This document shows positions 9,736 to 21,431 of a stretch of 64,000 nt of DNA, piece by piece. The stretch comes from Plutella xylostella (Eukaryota; Arthropoda; Insecta; Lepidoptera; Plutellidae): positions 1,674,001 to 1,738,000 of the forward strand of contig NC_064009.1 in the NCBI RefSeq assembly GCF_932276165.1, given 5' to 3'. A program made the position numbers and the translations under genes. Below the pieces are notes generated by a model, which did no database searches, was not told where the DNA came from, and worked only from the letters and a program-made list of their open reading frames with translations. The stretch's first letter is position 1, and every line of letters starts with the position of its first letter.

Positions 9736-11252
9736 GACTGACAGCAAATCTGATCGGCCAATCCTTTCACCAGGGAGACAAACCTTAGTCTAACTCTAGT
9801 GTGTATAACAAATACATATAGAATTCAGGGCGGCGTGCTATATAATAATATTGTAGGATTTGTTTATCTCCTCTGGATGATCAATGGGAAATTGTAGGTA
9901 CATTTAAAACTTGTAATAGGTAATAAGCCAATTTATTGTAAATTCTGTATCAGATAAATTACGAAAATATTTAATTGATTGATTTGATATTAAAGAGACA
10001 AGAAAGTCTTATTCAAATACAAATTTTACTACGCTGTGATATCATGTTAAAATTAGTAAATTTGGAGTTAAGTATAGTCAAAGAAATATTAGTTTATAAG
10101 CTAAAAGTGTCATAAACTGTTCGTTTCAGAAACGTTTATTGCAATTAATTGCAACTTTTACGAGTGCATTCGACATAAATTTTATAGCATAATTAAATGT
10201 AAACATATTTACAAACGGGACTGTAAACCATTCTTATGACAAACAAGTGCCTATTTCATTTGAAATAAATTAATGGGCCTTATAAAAGCTGTAAGTGTGG
10301 GCTTCTTCTTCTTCTTCTTCTTTTATTTTAACCAATAAGTATCGAGGATATAGCACATAGGCTAGATATAGTCGGTAACCGCGTATAGTGCTCCAAAATT
10401 GATAATGCGCATAGAAATCTTTGACAGATCGGTTGTTTTCGATTATGTGACACATGATATTGAGTCCTATTTCTTTCAACAAGGTGCAAAATGCAAGTGT
10501 TATTTTTAAGGCTCTTACGATATAATGATTCGCATGTGAAGATCTGCAATGTGCATTATTAATTTTGGACAAGTGTACTATCGAATCTAGTGGAGATATA
10601 CACACAGATTATGTAGCTGAAACTTTATCAGTGGCAGATCTAAGGCACATAGGTACCAAAAAAAACTGAGTATTACTATAAATTTACATATATTACCTCT
10701 ACTAAAAAACGATAAAAAATTATTTTGAAGTACATAATTTCTGTGGCCGGTTCGTCTTATAATTTTAACATAATAATTTATTTTCACTTCAATTCGTCCA
10801 GTTACCATAATAAGGGCAAGTCACAAACGGTAATCCTTGCATGCTTATCATCAGATACCAAGCCGGCATCAGCATTTGCTAACAGCCAATCTCTAAAGTA
10901 CCTTCAATTCACAATCACTAGTCCCCTATCCCCCTTATCCTGTTCTAGCCAACTAGCCTCTTTTTATAGGATATAGAGTCCATGGTTACTAGATAGTGGT
11001 GTAGTCAGGGGTCTTTAGTTATGTTGAACGGTGGCTATGACTGATCACGCTAACGTGTCACCGGCCTGGGCTTGGCTTTCATTCATTAAGATTCATATCT
11101 AGTTGAATTACCTGATGGGTATTTGGTAAGTAAGTAATATTAGAGTTTAGCTATAGGTTGTGTGTTATTTAGTTCATTATTTATAATGATATGGGGGTAT
11201 TTTCGCTGAATGTTTCATTAATTGATTATAATTAGAGCTGAAGTGAACTGAA
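9736..11252. other. AT-rich, no gene recognised; contains (TTC)n
   Basis: A (CTT)n run lies at 10301-10322 and explains the poly-glutamate tail of a 111-codon minus-strand ORF, which is therefore not a gene. Other ORFs between 10328 and 10976 have no protein-like composition. Confidence 0.5.
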
Positions 11253-11317
11253 AAGCCGTGGTCGCTTAACGGATAAGATCTAGTCATCTCATTCGAGAGC
11301 TGATGGGTTCAAATACA
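11253..11317 (+). mobile_element. tRNA-like SINE head (truncated by a MITE)
   Basis: The segment has an A-box-like TGGTCGCTTAACGG and a B-box-like GGGTTCAAATAC in tRNA spacing. The body is cut off by the MITE that starts at about 11316. It resembles the family C head at 44871. Confidence 0.65.
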
Positions 11318-11550
11318 CTCTCGGGCAATGAAAATAAGGTTCCACTGAGAAAAGCACCAAATTACTTCTAAACGAAAAAGGCTAGCTTAATGCCGTCTTC
11401 TGCAACATTGAAGTACATTTAAGAAAGCATCAGGATACTACCAACTAAAATCGGTAATATTTTGTTCAAATTTTTAATTAATGTTTGACAAGATTGGGGT
11501 TTTTTTGTGTGGGCATTTTGTGAGTGGAACTTTTTCATTGCTCGTGATTG
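11316..11550 (+). mobile_element. MITE (family CACTCACG), near-complete copy
   Basis: TIRs CACTCTCGGGCAATGAAAAT and, at the right, TTTTTCATTGCTCGTG bracket a 235-bp non-coding body. Together with 35873-36097 it defines the family used to interpret the interrupted copies. Confidence 0.85.
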
Positions 11551-11828
11551 TATTTCGGAAACCCTTCGAGGTTCTCTAAAAATAATGGGCTAGCCGACGC
11601 AAGCCTCTCAGAACTCATTAATCAAACAATAATTACTGTTGAGTGTGGACATAGATTAAATAACGTATAAGAAATGCTAATTTATTTCAATATGAGTCCA
11701 GCAAATCGCATTCAGTCACGCGACCGGCTGGATCTACATATTTCTGGCGGATAATTACTGAGCAGGACAATGAACTTGGTTTCCAAGTTTCTAATCAGAC
11801 TTAAATGTCATATTATTGTAACTATGTA
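11551..11828. other. Unassigned spacer
   Basis: Nothing recognised. Confidence 0.4.
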
Positions 11829-11960
11829 CAGTCAGCTGCGTAAGTAGCTATACACTTGTGTACCTTGTCAAACTAACGAACCGTCAATGTTTCAATGAAT
11901 TGATAGGTGGTTTCAGATTGACAAGGAACAAAAGTGTATAGCTACTAATGCAGCTAACTG
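11829..11960. mobile_element. TA-flanked MITE (TIR CAGTCAGCTGC)
   Basis: TIRs CAGTCAGCTGCGTAAGTAGC and, reversed from the right end, CAGTTAGCTGCATTAGTAGC are inside TA dinucleotides (11827-11828, 11961-11962). TA plus CAGT is the hallmark of Tc1-like ends. A sister copy is at 32644-32765. Confidence 0.92.
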
Positions 11961-11962
11961 TA

Positions 11963-13667
11963 CCTACATCTCTTAAAAAAGTAATAAAACTTTATGGTAA
12001 GTACATCTAGTCATATAAACGGCCGACTGTAATTACTTACTAGAGTGCTCAGAAAGTCTTGGATACGATTATTTAATTTTAGGCCTCTGATTAACAAATT
12101 AAAGAAGATGGAGTGTCAGAGCAATAAAACGTCTCGACAAATAACACCCTACTTGTACCACTGAATTCTTATTATGTATTAGTTCGGTTAGAAGAGTTGT
12201 GACTTAATTCATTGGTACAATGGTGGTCATTAGCTAGAACGTGAAGCGGTTTGATGGTTAAAAAAATGTGGGCAATTTTTTGCTTTGTTTTTGTGACACA
12301 GCATTTTCTTCGTATATCGTTAATCTAAGAGGGCGGCGCTTAATTGTTAATCATGGACTTTAATATTCAATTCTTAAAAACTGTAACGGCTAAAGCGTCG
12401 TAAAAAAGCACCTCATATTAAGGCCCAACCACACTCGTTGTTTGAAATTATAGGCACGTCTTAAAATTCCTAGTAATTCGAAGACGAGCCTAGAATGACC
12501 ACGGATCTACATCGGCAACCTTAATTAGTTCTTCCTCATCAGGTAGTAAGGTTGATAATTGCTTGCTAGACAATTTTGCATAACTGGTTAGTCAAGCAAC
12601 TTTATATTTACTTCCCGTAGGAGTTAGTAATTTAACTATTTAGCTTCCTGACAATTAAAACAGCACTTAAAGTTTCTGTGAAATAATTTGCGTTTTATTC
12701 CAGGAAGTCAGTCCCCTTCATGGGATCTTCGAGCAGCTTTTGTCAGTTAGTTGAGTCAGTTGGAGACATTGAGTAAGAATTGCAGACTCGTTGACTCGTC
12801 ATTATAATCCATGTTAAGTATACATAATGTATGTATAGTAGCCTACACCGAAATCTGACCCCTTTTAGAGTGGTACAACTCAGAAGGGGTCAGGTTTTTT
12901 GCAGCCTACCGTACTATATAGGTGGAGGAAGCGATTGGGCTTATAGAAGGTTCTAAGCTTTAAGGCACAGACGTAGGTAATTTTCCTTGATGAAGAATTA
13001 ATTTGTGTAATTGGTAGGTACATAGATATAATTAAGTATAAATAATATAGCTCTGAACCAAGTATGCAAACAGTGATCTTAGAACCATAGTGAGACACTT
13101 TGCATTCTACATTAGAACATTTGACAGCTACTGTGACAGCTGTCAACCATTTTGTCAGTCCGATACTGCAAGCCCGAGACGTGACAATCGCCTGGACTAA
13201 CTGAGTATCCAACATAACTTGTCCTTTAAATCTACGCTGATTCGACTAGCTAGTACTTTAATACGTTGGGTAATAGCAGTGTTTTGATTGGTCAGCGTAA
13301 GTGTTAGGGGACAAGGCGTGATGAACGTTTGGTATATCTATTGTATATATAGTTTGCGAGTTAATTCAAAGCCAAGGAGCTGTGGTGAAGTAGCCTGCTG
13401 CAATTGACAGCTTTCCTAGAGTGTTTAAGGGTTCTTCCTGATAGATTCAGGGTGTGTAGAGTTTACTTTATAATTAATTTTAAAAACTGTTCGTGGTTCG
13501 TGGATTCGTCGAGGCTTGTGTTCCCATCGACGCCGACGTTATTCTATGGTTTAGGCTCTGAAGCTGCCTTGCCACTACCGACAAAAATAAAAATAGCCTT
13601 TATTCCCTTTTTAACTCAAAAAGTTTACAGCTATTATATATATACCGACACATTAGCAATTAATAAT
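11963..13667. other. AT-rich, no gene recognised; one short palindrome
   Basis: The arms CTGACCCCTT (12855) and AAGGGGTCAG (to 12893) form an inverted repeat. A 111-codon minus-strand ORF at 12880-13215 covers it and is not protein-like. A minus-strand LINE-tail-like segment (AAAAATAGCCTTTATT) lies near 13585. Confidence 0.45.
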
Positions 13668-13790
13668 CCATAAGCTACGTCGCTCGCCTGTCAAGCATCT
13701 GTCAAATCTACACACGTCAGATTTAGCGAGCGAGCGATGCTGCTTAAAGGATTGTTACTTGCTAATGTTCGGTGATGGTAACCCCACAGA
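13668..13790 (+). repeat. Interspersed repeat Q, copy 1
   Basis: The string GCCTGTCAAGCATCTGTCAA and the following GTCAGATTT and GATGGTAACCCCACAG blocks recur in the same order at 56456-56548. Only two copies are here, so the class is open. The GC-rich DNA to 14050 after it carries a 94-codon minus-strand ORF without recognisable identity. Confidence 0.65.
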
Positions 13791-14884
13791 GCCCTGCTAC
13801 TCCCCTCCCTGCTAGCCCTCTCATCGCAATGTTAAATTCGCTTCCGACGGTAGAAAGTCTAGCGTATATCTCATTGCTACCTCTATCGTCCCCTAAAGGC
13901 ATTGCACTATTTGCTCTACTAGAATAAAAACCACAACATAAAAAGCTACCAAGATAGGAATGATCTCGCGGCTCCGTTATTTGCGCGCGAGCCGACACGC
14001 AGCGCGCATTGTATGCTAATGCGCACAGCGACGCGCAAGCCGACACCTCGCGCGAGGATGCGCAATCAACATCACCATCAACTGTTGGACGTAGGACTAG
14101 GTCGTCTACTGGCTTTCTGGTTAGCTTGGGTGGCTTAATAGCTAGTCACCCCATAGCTCTTTCACGCATATATGATAGTTCTTAAGTAGTTAAGTTGAAT
14201 ATTGTTTTAGAGAAGCTAGTTGCAACTCTGTCCGTGGGAATACCTAAATAAATATATTGTTTTTAACTGAAACTCGGCCTCAGTATATTAATTTAGCCAC
14301 AGTAGGTACTCTTATCAGACTTAATTCAATCGTTGCCGCTTATATGTATAAAATAAAATCGTCGGTGTAGCATGGCAAAGGGCCACGCCACGCTTGCCTG
14401 TTCGTGGTCTCCACTGGAACCCGGCCCACTGCTACTTCAGCATACTTTTAACAAACGAATCAGACTGTTATGGCGATTTGGCTTATGAGATGACAGTGAT
14501 ATCATATTGTATTGACAAATCTCAGAGGAAATCTAACTATGAATGGTCTATAGATAACTTTCCGTTAAGAGAGTGCTTACAAAACCCACAAAAGATAGGA
14601 AATTCTCTATTTTATAGCTGTCTCTGGCAAAGCTGACAGAATGTACGGTGTGTGATGTATGGATATTGTGCGAGGGAACTTTCACACCATTCTGAGTTAT
14701 TTTACACAAACGTGTGTGGACTCTCTCCAGTTGTATTGGTCATCTGGGGGCTCGTCTTGCTTGACAAAATTCAAAGTTTTGCAGAGAAACAATACTGAAT
14801 ATACTTAATAATTATGCTAAATGTAACGAATACAGTCGTGGTCAGTAGTACCCTAGCTAGAGAAACCGTCGTATTGCATTTGAT
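13791..14884. other. Unassigned; GC-richer 13960-14070
   Basis: The segment 13960-14070 is rich in CGCG-containing words and may be a diverged repeat or a small CpG-rich patch. No promoter or exon was identified. Confidence 0.4.
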
Positions 14885-14887
14885 AAC

Positions 14888-15297
14888 AGAGGAGTCACTC
14901 TATATGACGAAAAACTAAGGTTTGGAGCGCTGTTGCGTGAGCCATGACTCTACAGGGTGTTGCAAAAAGGGTATACGCGTACTAAGCCGAAACCAGCATG
15001 TGCAGCATGTTATATCTAAGCCCGAATCTGAAATTAGAATTTCCAAATTCGCTAGAAAATTTATTCACTCTCCATAGTAAAAAAGTCACGTGACCAACTA
15101 AGTTTCTATGGAAAAAGTTTTTTTATTCACGAATTTTGAAATTCTGATTTCAGATTCGGGCTAAGATATAACATGCTGCACATGCTGGTTTCGGCTTAGT
15201 ATACCCTTTTTGCAATACCCTGTATATCGTTGTATTAAACATGCCGATTGTACGACGGCTCTCGTTGGTTTTTTGTCAGTATAGAGTAACCCCTGAG
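14888..15297 (-). mobile_element. MITE (TIR GAGTYACTCTATAYGACRAA), interrupted
   Basis: Left end GAGTCACTCTATATGACGAA and right end (reverse) GGTTACTCTATACTGACAAA pair. The body matches the uninterrupted copy at 59661-59806. A Tc1/mariner-type MITE sits inside it at 14953-15222. Confidence 0.78.
14953..15222. mobile_element. TA-flanked MITE with long TIRs, nested
   Basis: TIRs begin CAGGGTGTTGCAAAAAGGGT and pair over about 80 bases, including a GCATGTGCAGCATGTTATAT block. TA dinucleotides flank it (14951-14952, 15223-15224). The foldback is much longer than in the 121-bp relative at 9534-9654, although the outer TIR is the same. Confidence 0.9.
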
Positions 15298-15350
15298 AGA
15301 GACTGACCAAAGATTACGCTCTTAAAGTGTGTTAGCTTTATATTAATAAA

Positions 15351-15390
15351 CTAGAGGTCGCGTTGTGGCGCGGGCTGCAAGCAGCCGCGC
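15351..15390 (-). repeat. Helitron-like 3' terminal hairpin
   Basis: GCGCGGGCTG (15368-15377) pairs with CAGCCGCGC (15382-15390) around the loop CAAG, with one bulged G. Seventeen bases lie between the hairpin and the edge, the last four (minus strand) being CTAG followed by T. The same structure, with small changes, is at 19485-19524. Confidence 0.78.
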
Positions 15391-15424
15391 GGGGCTTTGA
15401 TGCTTTCGGTTTAGGTGGGTGTCT

Positions 15425-15880
15425 GTTTTCAGTATGAATTTCCATTTCAGCAGGGTATTGGCTTGAATATACCGTAGCAAATCTTTCTTGCGTTTTGTTA
15501 CGCCTTAAAACTGTGTTCACTATGATTTTTTTAAATTAAAGGGGTACTAACGATTTTGTTTGACGTGGGAAACAGTTTTCAGTATGAATTTCAGTTTCAG
15601 CAGGGTATTGACTTGAACATACCGTAGCAAATCTTTCTTGCGTTTTGTTATGCCTTCAAAACTGTTTTCACTATGAATTTCTATATTAAAGGGGTACCTA
15701 CTGATGATTTTGTTTTAGGTAGTTATACGTTTTCAGTATGAATATTGGTTTCAGCAGGGTATTGACTTGAATATACTGTAGCAAATCTTTCTTGCGTTTT
15801 GTAAGGCCTTAAAAACTATTTTCATTAGGAATTTCGATATCATGTCGGTATTGATGCTTTTGTTTTTGTTTTCAAAACAG
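15425..15880. repeat. About 150-bp tandem repeats, three units (copy 1)
   Basis: Units start with GTTTTCAGTATGAAT at 15425, 15575 and 15729, each continuing with a TTTCAGCAGGGTATTG block and an AGCAAATCTTTCTTGCGTTT block. The units are diverged but collinear. Confidence 0.88.
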
Positions 15881-16635
15881 TTTTTTAAGTATAATAATCG
15901 GTCAGCTGGCTTTACTTATAAAATACCAAATTTCTGGCGTTTTCCTTTGTATTCAAATTTGAGTGAAGAATACTTATATTATGGCTTTATGCTTATGATT
16001 TTCTTATTATGAAATGTTGCTATTATACTTACTTTAGTGGTATTCATTTCGCTTTAAAAATACCAGTAGGAAAATTCAGGTAGGTATACTTTACAATGAC
16101 GTAGCGGATCTTTCTGGTGTTCAAGTCAAAGACGCATCCAAATTTTCGGACCATATACCAACTCTCCATCCCGTACTCGTACTCAAAAAAATTGGTTCCT
16201 GTTACGGATTGTCTCACACAAATACGGTAGAGAAACTAATCTATATGAAAAAAAATTGGTTTCGTAAACTTTACCTAGTATCGAGCCGACATCGTTTTGT
16301 GTACAAATATTGGGTTTTTTAATACCTCATAAATCTGAGTCACCCCCATTCGCGCGTTTTTCTAGCATCTCGATTATTAGTTTACTCTGTCCTGAAGAGA
16401 AACTTTTTCATAGAAAAGAAATACACAGGCTTTTTTTTTATTCATTAATTTCTTACGTGGGTTTGCTGTTTAAGACTATTTTTACAGAACTATGTTTTAC
16501 TTCAATTTAATCCATAATTGGAACTATAAACGCCCAAACATACACTTTGTATTTTTTTTATTCATTCAAGATATTTCTTAGCCACAATCGGCTCTCAGGT
16601 TATATAGTTGTGTTGACGAGGGTTTGAGTAGTGTT
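15881..16635. other. Non-repetitive middle of the 4.13-kb element
   Basis: This part is repeated only once, as 20030-20760 in copy 2, and differs from it by small indels. ORF 16310-16510 inside it is not protein-like. Confidence 0.6.
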
Positions 16636-17280
16636 GCCTCGCTTCGCTCGGCTCTCCAGGGTTTGATGTATGGTGGTTCGCCTTGTTTTGCCTCGCTTCG
16701 CTTGGCTCCTCTTTTACGGAAAGGTTATACTTAAGTTGTATTGCCTCGCTGCGCTCGGCTCTTTAGTGGTTGTGGTATGATGGTTTGGATTGTTTTGCCT
16801 CGCTGCGCTGGGCTCTCCAGTCAAACAGGCAGTTGGTGATTAAAGTAGTTTAGCCTCGCTTCGCTCGGCTCCTCTCTAGGTCTCGGAATGATAATTTCGG
16901 TTGTTTTTCCTCGCTTCGTTCGGCTTTGCAGTTACATAGCCACTTGCTGTTTATTGCGCTTTAGCCTCGCTTCGCTCGGCTCATCGGGTTTCCGGATGTT
17001 GATTTCAGTATTTTTGCCTTGCTCCGCTCGGCTCTCTAGGTTTTGAATTGATGGTTTAGGTTGTTTTGCCTCGCTTCGCTCGGCTTTCCACTTCTTAAAC
17101 GGGACTTTTCCCGTAGTTTTTCTTTATTGATAATAATAATTATGATACGTAATGCCTCGCTTCGCTCGGGTTTCTTTTCTTTATGGCAGGGTTACTTGTC
17201 GATCGGATGCCTCGCTGCGCTCGGCTGGTTTTATTTTGGTATAGCTTGTAGAAGGACTATGGCCTCGCTGCGCTCGGCAC
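16636..17280. repeat. Array of 12 GC-rich 17-19-mers at about 54-bp spacing (copy 1)
   Basis: The core GCCTCGCTTCGCTCGGCTC starts at 16636, 16690, 16743, 16797, 16853, 16908 (degenerate), 16964, 17016, 17068, 17154, 17219 and 17262. The first nine are 52-56 bp apart. Spacers are AT-rich and mostly dissimilar, though many end in TTGTTTT just before the core. The core varies mainly at one or two positions (TTC, TGC or TCC). No coding frame runs through it. Confidence 0.93.
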
Positions 17281-17314
17281 TTAATCTGTGGTAAAGTTGA
17301 TTTACATTTTGTAT

Positions 17315-19330
17315 GTTTTTAGGGAAAATATTTTTTCCCCTAAAAGTGGGGAGTTTTTATTTTAAATAATAATTGTTTGTATTTATCTTCACAAATACGC
17401 CATATACCATAAGTCTGTCTGACCACTTCAACGGGGTGAAATTGCTAATTTTGGTAATTTTTTGTACGTTTTTAAGGAAATTTTGATTTTTTCCCTAGAA
17501 GTGGGGAGTTTTTATTTTAAATAATCATTGTTTGTATTTATCTACACAAATGCGCCATATACCATAAATCTGTCTGACCACTTCAACAGGGTGAAATTGC
17601 TAATGTTGGTAATTTTTTATACGTTTTTAGGGAAATTTTGATTTTGTTCCCCATAAGTGGGGAGTTTTTATTTTAAATTAAAATTGTATGCATTCAATTG
17701 CACAAACACGCTATACATTCGAAACCCCTCAGACCATCACAAAACGACAAAATTGCATATTTATGTAAATTTTCCCATGTTTTTAGAGAAATTTTGTTTT
17801 TTTTTCTATAAGTGGGGAGTTTTTTATTATTAATTAAAAATCTATGCATTTAACTACACAAACGCGCCATACATTCGAATCTCCTCAGACCATCACAAAA
17901 CGATAAAATTGCATATTTATGTATAATTTCTCATGTTTTTAGGGAAATTTTGTTTTTTTCCCTAAAAATGGGGAGTTTTTATTTCATAAGAAAACTAAAT
18001 GCATCCACCTACACAAACGCGCTCTACAAGTCAAAACTGTCAGACCCCTCAATACAGGTGAAGTAGCCTTAAAACATGTAAAATTTCTCTTTTACAAAAT
18101 GGCTGCCACTTCATCCGCCATTTTGATTTTTGCAGTTTTCGGAATTTTCCCATGAATTTCAACATATATCCAACCATGTACAAAGAAAAACATCACCCCA
18201 CCTCCCCCCCTTCTGGGAGATCAATTCACCTCAACTTGAATCGACGTCGAACTTTTTCAAAAATATAATCTCCCGTATTTCTCAGGGTTGCCAGCCGAAA
18301 GTGATGAAAATAGTCAAATGTCATTAGTATGAGCCTTTCTGACTAAACTGCATCATTTTTAAAAATCCAATACGGTTATTTCAATTTTTTATGTTTTTGG
18401 GGAAAATCTCAAAATTTTCCCTAAAAATGGGGAAATTTTATTTAATTTGTATAGTCTACCCAACAAATTACACAAATGCGCTATACAAGACAAATCTCTC
18501 CTACCACTCTAAACACGTGAAAAAACCAATCAAAAATCGCGAAAAAAAGTCACTTTTACAAAATGGCCGCCAAAGCAGTCCGCCATTTTGTTTTTTCAAC
18601 TTTTCGGAATTTTCCCATAAACTGCACCATACAACAGACCGTGTCCAAAAAAAATCATCACCCCACCTGCCTCCCTTCTGGGAGATCAATTCACCTCAAG
18701 TTGGGTCGACGTAAAAAAATCCGAAAAAATATAATCTCGCCTATCGCGCAGGGTTGCCAGTCGAAAGTAATAAAAATGGTCAAATGTCATTAGTACGGGT
18801 CTTTACGACAAAACTGCATCAAATTTTAAAATCAAAAGTGGCCATTTCTACTTTTCATGTTTTTGGGGAAAATCTCAAAATTTACCCCAAAAATGGGGAA
18901 AATTCTTTCACATGGCAACTCTACTCGTCAAACTACACAACCGCTCCATACAAGTCAAACCTGTCAAATGCCTCGAACACAATAAAAAAATGCTTTGAAA
19001 ATCCCCGAAAAAACACGTTTTTATAAAAAAATCTCCCCTCCCCCCGCAATAAAAAAAAAAACATTTTTTGGAATTTTCCCCTAAATTTCATCATGTTCCC
19101 CACCGTTTACAAAAAACAGCATCCCCCCACCACCCCCCCTACCGGGAGATCAATTCACCTCAAGTCGGGTCTGACACGCCCTAAACTTTGCTTAACTACA
19201 ACTCGGCCGCCATTTTGTTTTTTTTTTTTTTATATTTTTTTTATAATCTGTCAGACATTCTTAATACACCCTCGAAATATTAAAAAATGTATGGTCACCA
19301 AAATGGAGGAACACAAAAAAATTTTTTTTT
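17315..19330. repeat. 155-bp then 460-bp spaced tandem repeats with hairpins (copy 1)
   Basis: A box GTTTTTAGGGAAA...TTTCCCTAAAAA, a 12-bp-arm hairpin in its best copies, begins at 17315, 17468, 17623, 17779, 17935, 18393 and 18859. Spacing is 153-156 bp four times, then 458 and 466 bp, close to three times 155. The long units also hold an ACAAAATGGC...GCCATTTTGT hairpin and a conserved CTGGGAGATCAATTCACCTC block. Frames read as proteins here are artefacts of the repeats. Confidence 0.9.
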
Positions 19331-19558
19331 TTACAACTTTTTTTAAAATTTCGGATTTTTTCTCTACTCACCCGAGCACCCTGTACATTTCCCTAAAACA
19401 TTTGTATATCAAAAAATGGCTCCTTCTGGGAGAACAATCATGTCAGTCAGTGAATCAGTGGTAATCCAGCTTTATATATTATAACTAGAGGTTGCGTTGT
19501 GGCGCGGGCTGCAAGCAGCCGCGCGGTGCTTTGATGCTTTTGGTTTAGGTGGGAGACA

Positions 19559-20020
19559 GTTTTCAGTATGAATTTCAGTTTCAGCAGGGTATTGACTTGA
19601 ATATACCGTAGCAAATCTTTGTTGCGTTTTGTTACGCCTTAAAAACTGTGTTCACTATGTTTTTTTTTTTTTTAATTAAAGGGGTACTAACGATTTTGTT
19701 TGACGTGGGAAACACTTTTCAGTATGAATTTCAGTTTCAGCAGGGTATTGACTTGAACAAACCGTAGCAAATCTTTCTTGCATTTTCTTATGCCTTCAAA
19801 ACTGTTTTCACTATGAATTTCTATATTAAAGGGGTACCTACCAACTGATGATTTTGTTTTAGGTAGTTATACGTTTTCAGTGAATATTGGTTTCAGCAGG
19901 GTATTGACTTGAACATACTGTAGCAAATCTTTCTTGCGTTTTGTAAGGCCTTAAAAACTATTTTCATTATGAATTTCGATATCATGTCGGTATTGATGCT
20001 TTTGTTTTTGTTTTCAAAAC
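19559..20020. repeat. About 155-bp tandem repeats, three units (copy 2)
   Basis: Unit starts are at 19559, 19715 and 19873, matching those at 15425, 15575 and 15729 of copy 1. Confidence 0.87.
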
Positions 20021-20760
20021 AGTTTGTAAGTATAATAATCGGTCAGCTGGCTTTACTTATAATATACCAAATTTCTGGCGTTTTCCTTTGTATTCAAATT
20101 TGAGTGAAGAATACTTATGGCTTTATGCTTATGATTTTCTTATTATGAAATGTTGCTATTATTATTACTTTAGTGGTATTCATTTCGCTTTAAAAATACC
20201 AGTAGGAAAATTCAGGTAGGTATACTTTACAATGACGTAGCGGATCTTTCTGGTGTTCAAGTTAAAGACGCATCCAAATATTCGGCCCATATCCCAACAC
20301 TCCATCCCGTACTCGTACTAAAAAAAATGGTTCCTGTTACGGATTGTCTCACACAAATACGGTAAAGAAACTAATCTATATGAAAAAAATTTGATTTCGT
20401 AAACTTTACCTAGTATCGAGCCGACATCATTTTGTGTACGTACAAATATTGGGTTTTTTAATACCTCATAAGTCTGAGTCACCCCCATTCGCGCGTTTTT
20501 CTAGCATCTCGATTATTAGTTTACTCTGTCCTGAAGAGAAACTTTTTTATAGAACAGAAATACACAGGCTTTTTTTTATTCTTAAGGCTTTTGTTTAAGA
20601 CTATTTTTACAGAACTATGTTTTACTTTAATTTAATCCATAATTGGAACTATAAACGCCCAAACATACACTTTGTCTTTTTTTTATTCATTCAAGATATT
20701 TCTTAGCCACAATCGGCTCTCAGGTTATATAGTTGTGTTGACGAGGGTTTCAGTAGTGTT

Positions 20761-21397
20761 GCCTCGCTTCGCTCGGCTCTCCAGGGTTTGCAGTATGGTG
20801 GTTCGCATTGATTTGCCTCGCTTCGCTCGGCTCCTCTTTTACGGTTAGGTTATACTTAAGCTGTATTGCCTCGCTTCGCTCGGCTCTTCAGTGGTTGTGG
20901 TATGATGTTTTGAAATGTTTTGCCTCGCTCCGCTCGGCTCTCCCATGTTTGTGGTATGATGGTTTGGATTGTTTTGCCTCGCTGCGCTCGGCTCTCCAGT
21001 TAAACAGGCAGTTGGTGATTAAAGTAGTATAGCCTCGCTTCGCTCGGCTTCTCTCCAGTCTCGGAATGACAGTTTCGGTTGTTTTGCCTCGCTTCGCTCG
21101 GCTCTTCGGGTTTTCGGATGTTAATTTCAGTAGATTTGCCTCGCTCCGCTCGGCTCTCTAGGTTTTAGATTGATGTTTTAGGTTGTTTTGCCTCGCTTCG
21201 CTCGGCTTTCCACTTCTTAAACGGTACTTTCCCATAGTTTTTCTTAATTGATTTTAATAATTATGATACGCAATGCCTCGCTTCGCTCGGATTTCTTTTC
21301 ATTATGGCAGGGTTACTTGTCGGATGCCTCGCTGCGCTCGGCTGGTTTTATTTTGGCATAGCTTGTAGAAGGACTATAGCCTCGCTGCGCTCGGCAC
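20761..21397. repeat. Array of 12 GC-rich 17-19-mers at about 54-bp spacing (copy 2)
   Basis: Core starts are 20761, 20815, 20868, 20922, 20976, 21032, 21086, 21138, 21190, 21275, 21326 and 21379. Unit number and spacing are kept from copy 1, apart from an 85-86-bp step after unit nine in both. Unit six, degenerate in copy 1, is intact here. Confidence 0.93.
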
Positions 21398-21431
21398 TTA
21401 AACTGTGGTAAAGTTGACTTACATTTTGTAT

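Larger units (their letters stand above)
15351..19484 (-). mobile_element. 4.13-kb non-coding composite element, copy 1 of a direct tandem pair
   Basis: The copy runs from CTAGAGGTCGCG to just before the same start at 19485. It contains, in order, a GC hairpin (15368-15390), a head of three about 150-bp repeats, a 54-bp-spaced array of a GC-rich 17-19-mer, and a tail of 155/460-bp repeats. Read on the minus strand the left edge has the form hairpin, 13 bases, CTAG, T, which is what a Helitron 3' end looks like; a 5' TC end could not be fixed at the right. All ORFs inside are repeat read-through. The class is therefore Helitron-like at best. Confidence 0.75.

Noticed and set aside
10270..10605. 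111-codon ORF with a glutamate run
   Set aside because: The glutamates come from a (CTT)n microsatellite; the rest is not protein-like.
16636..17280. CRISPR-like array of short repeats with unique spacers
   Set aside because: The genome is an insect's, the core is only 17-19 bp with variants, the spacers are AT-rich and shared between the two tandem copies, and there are no cas genes or leader.
18391..19464. ORFs of 107-123 codons in the 4.13-kb element
   Set aside because: They read through non-coding repeats; the frames shift and break between the two copies, with no codon-type conservation.
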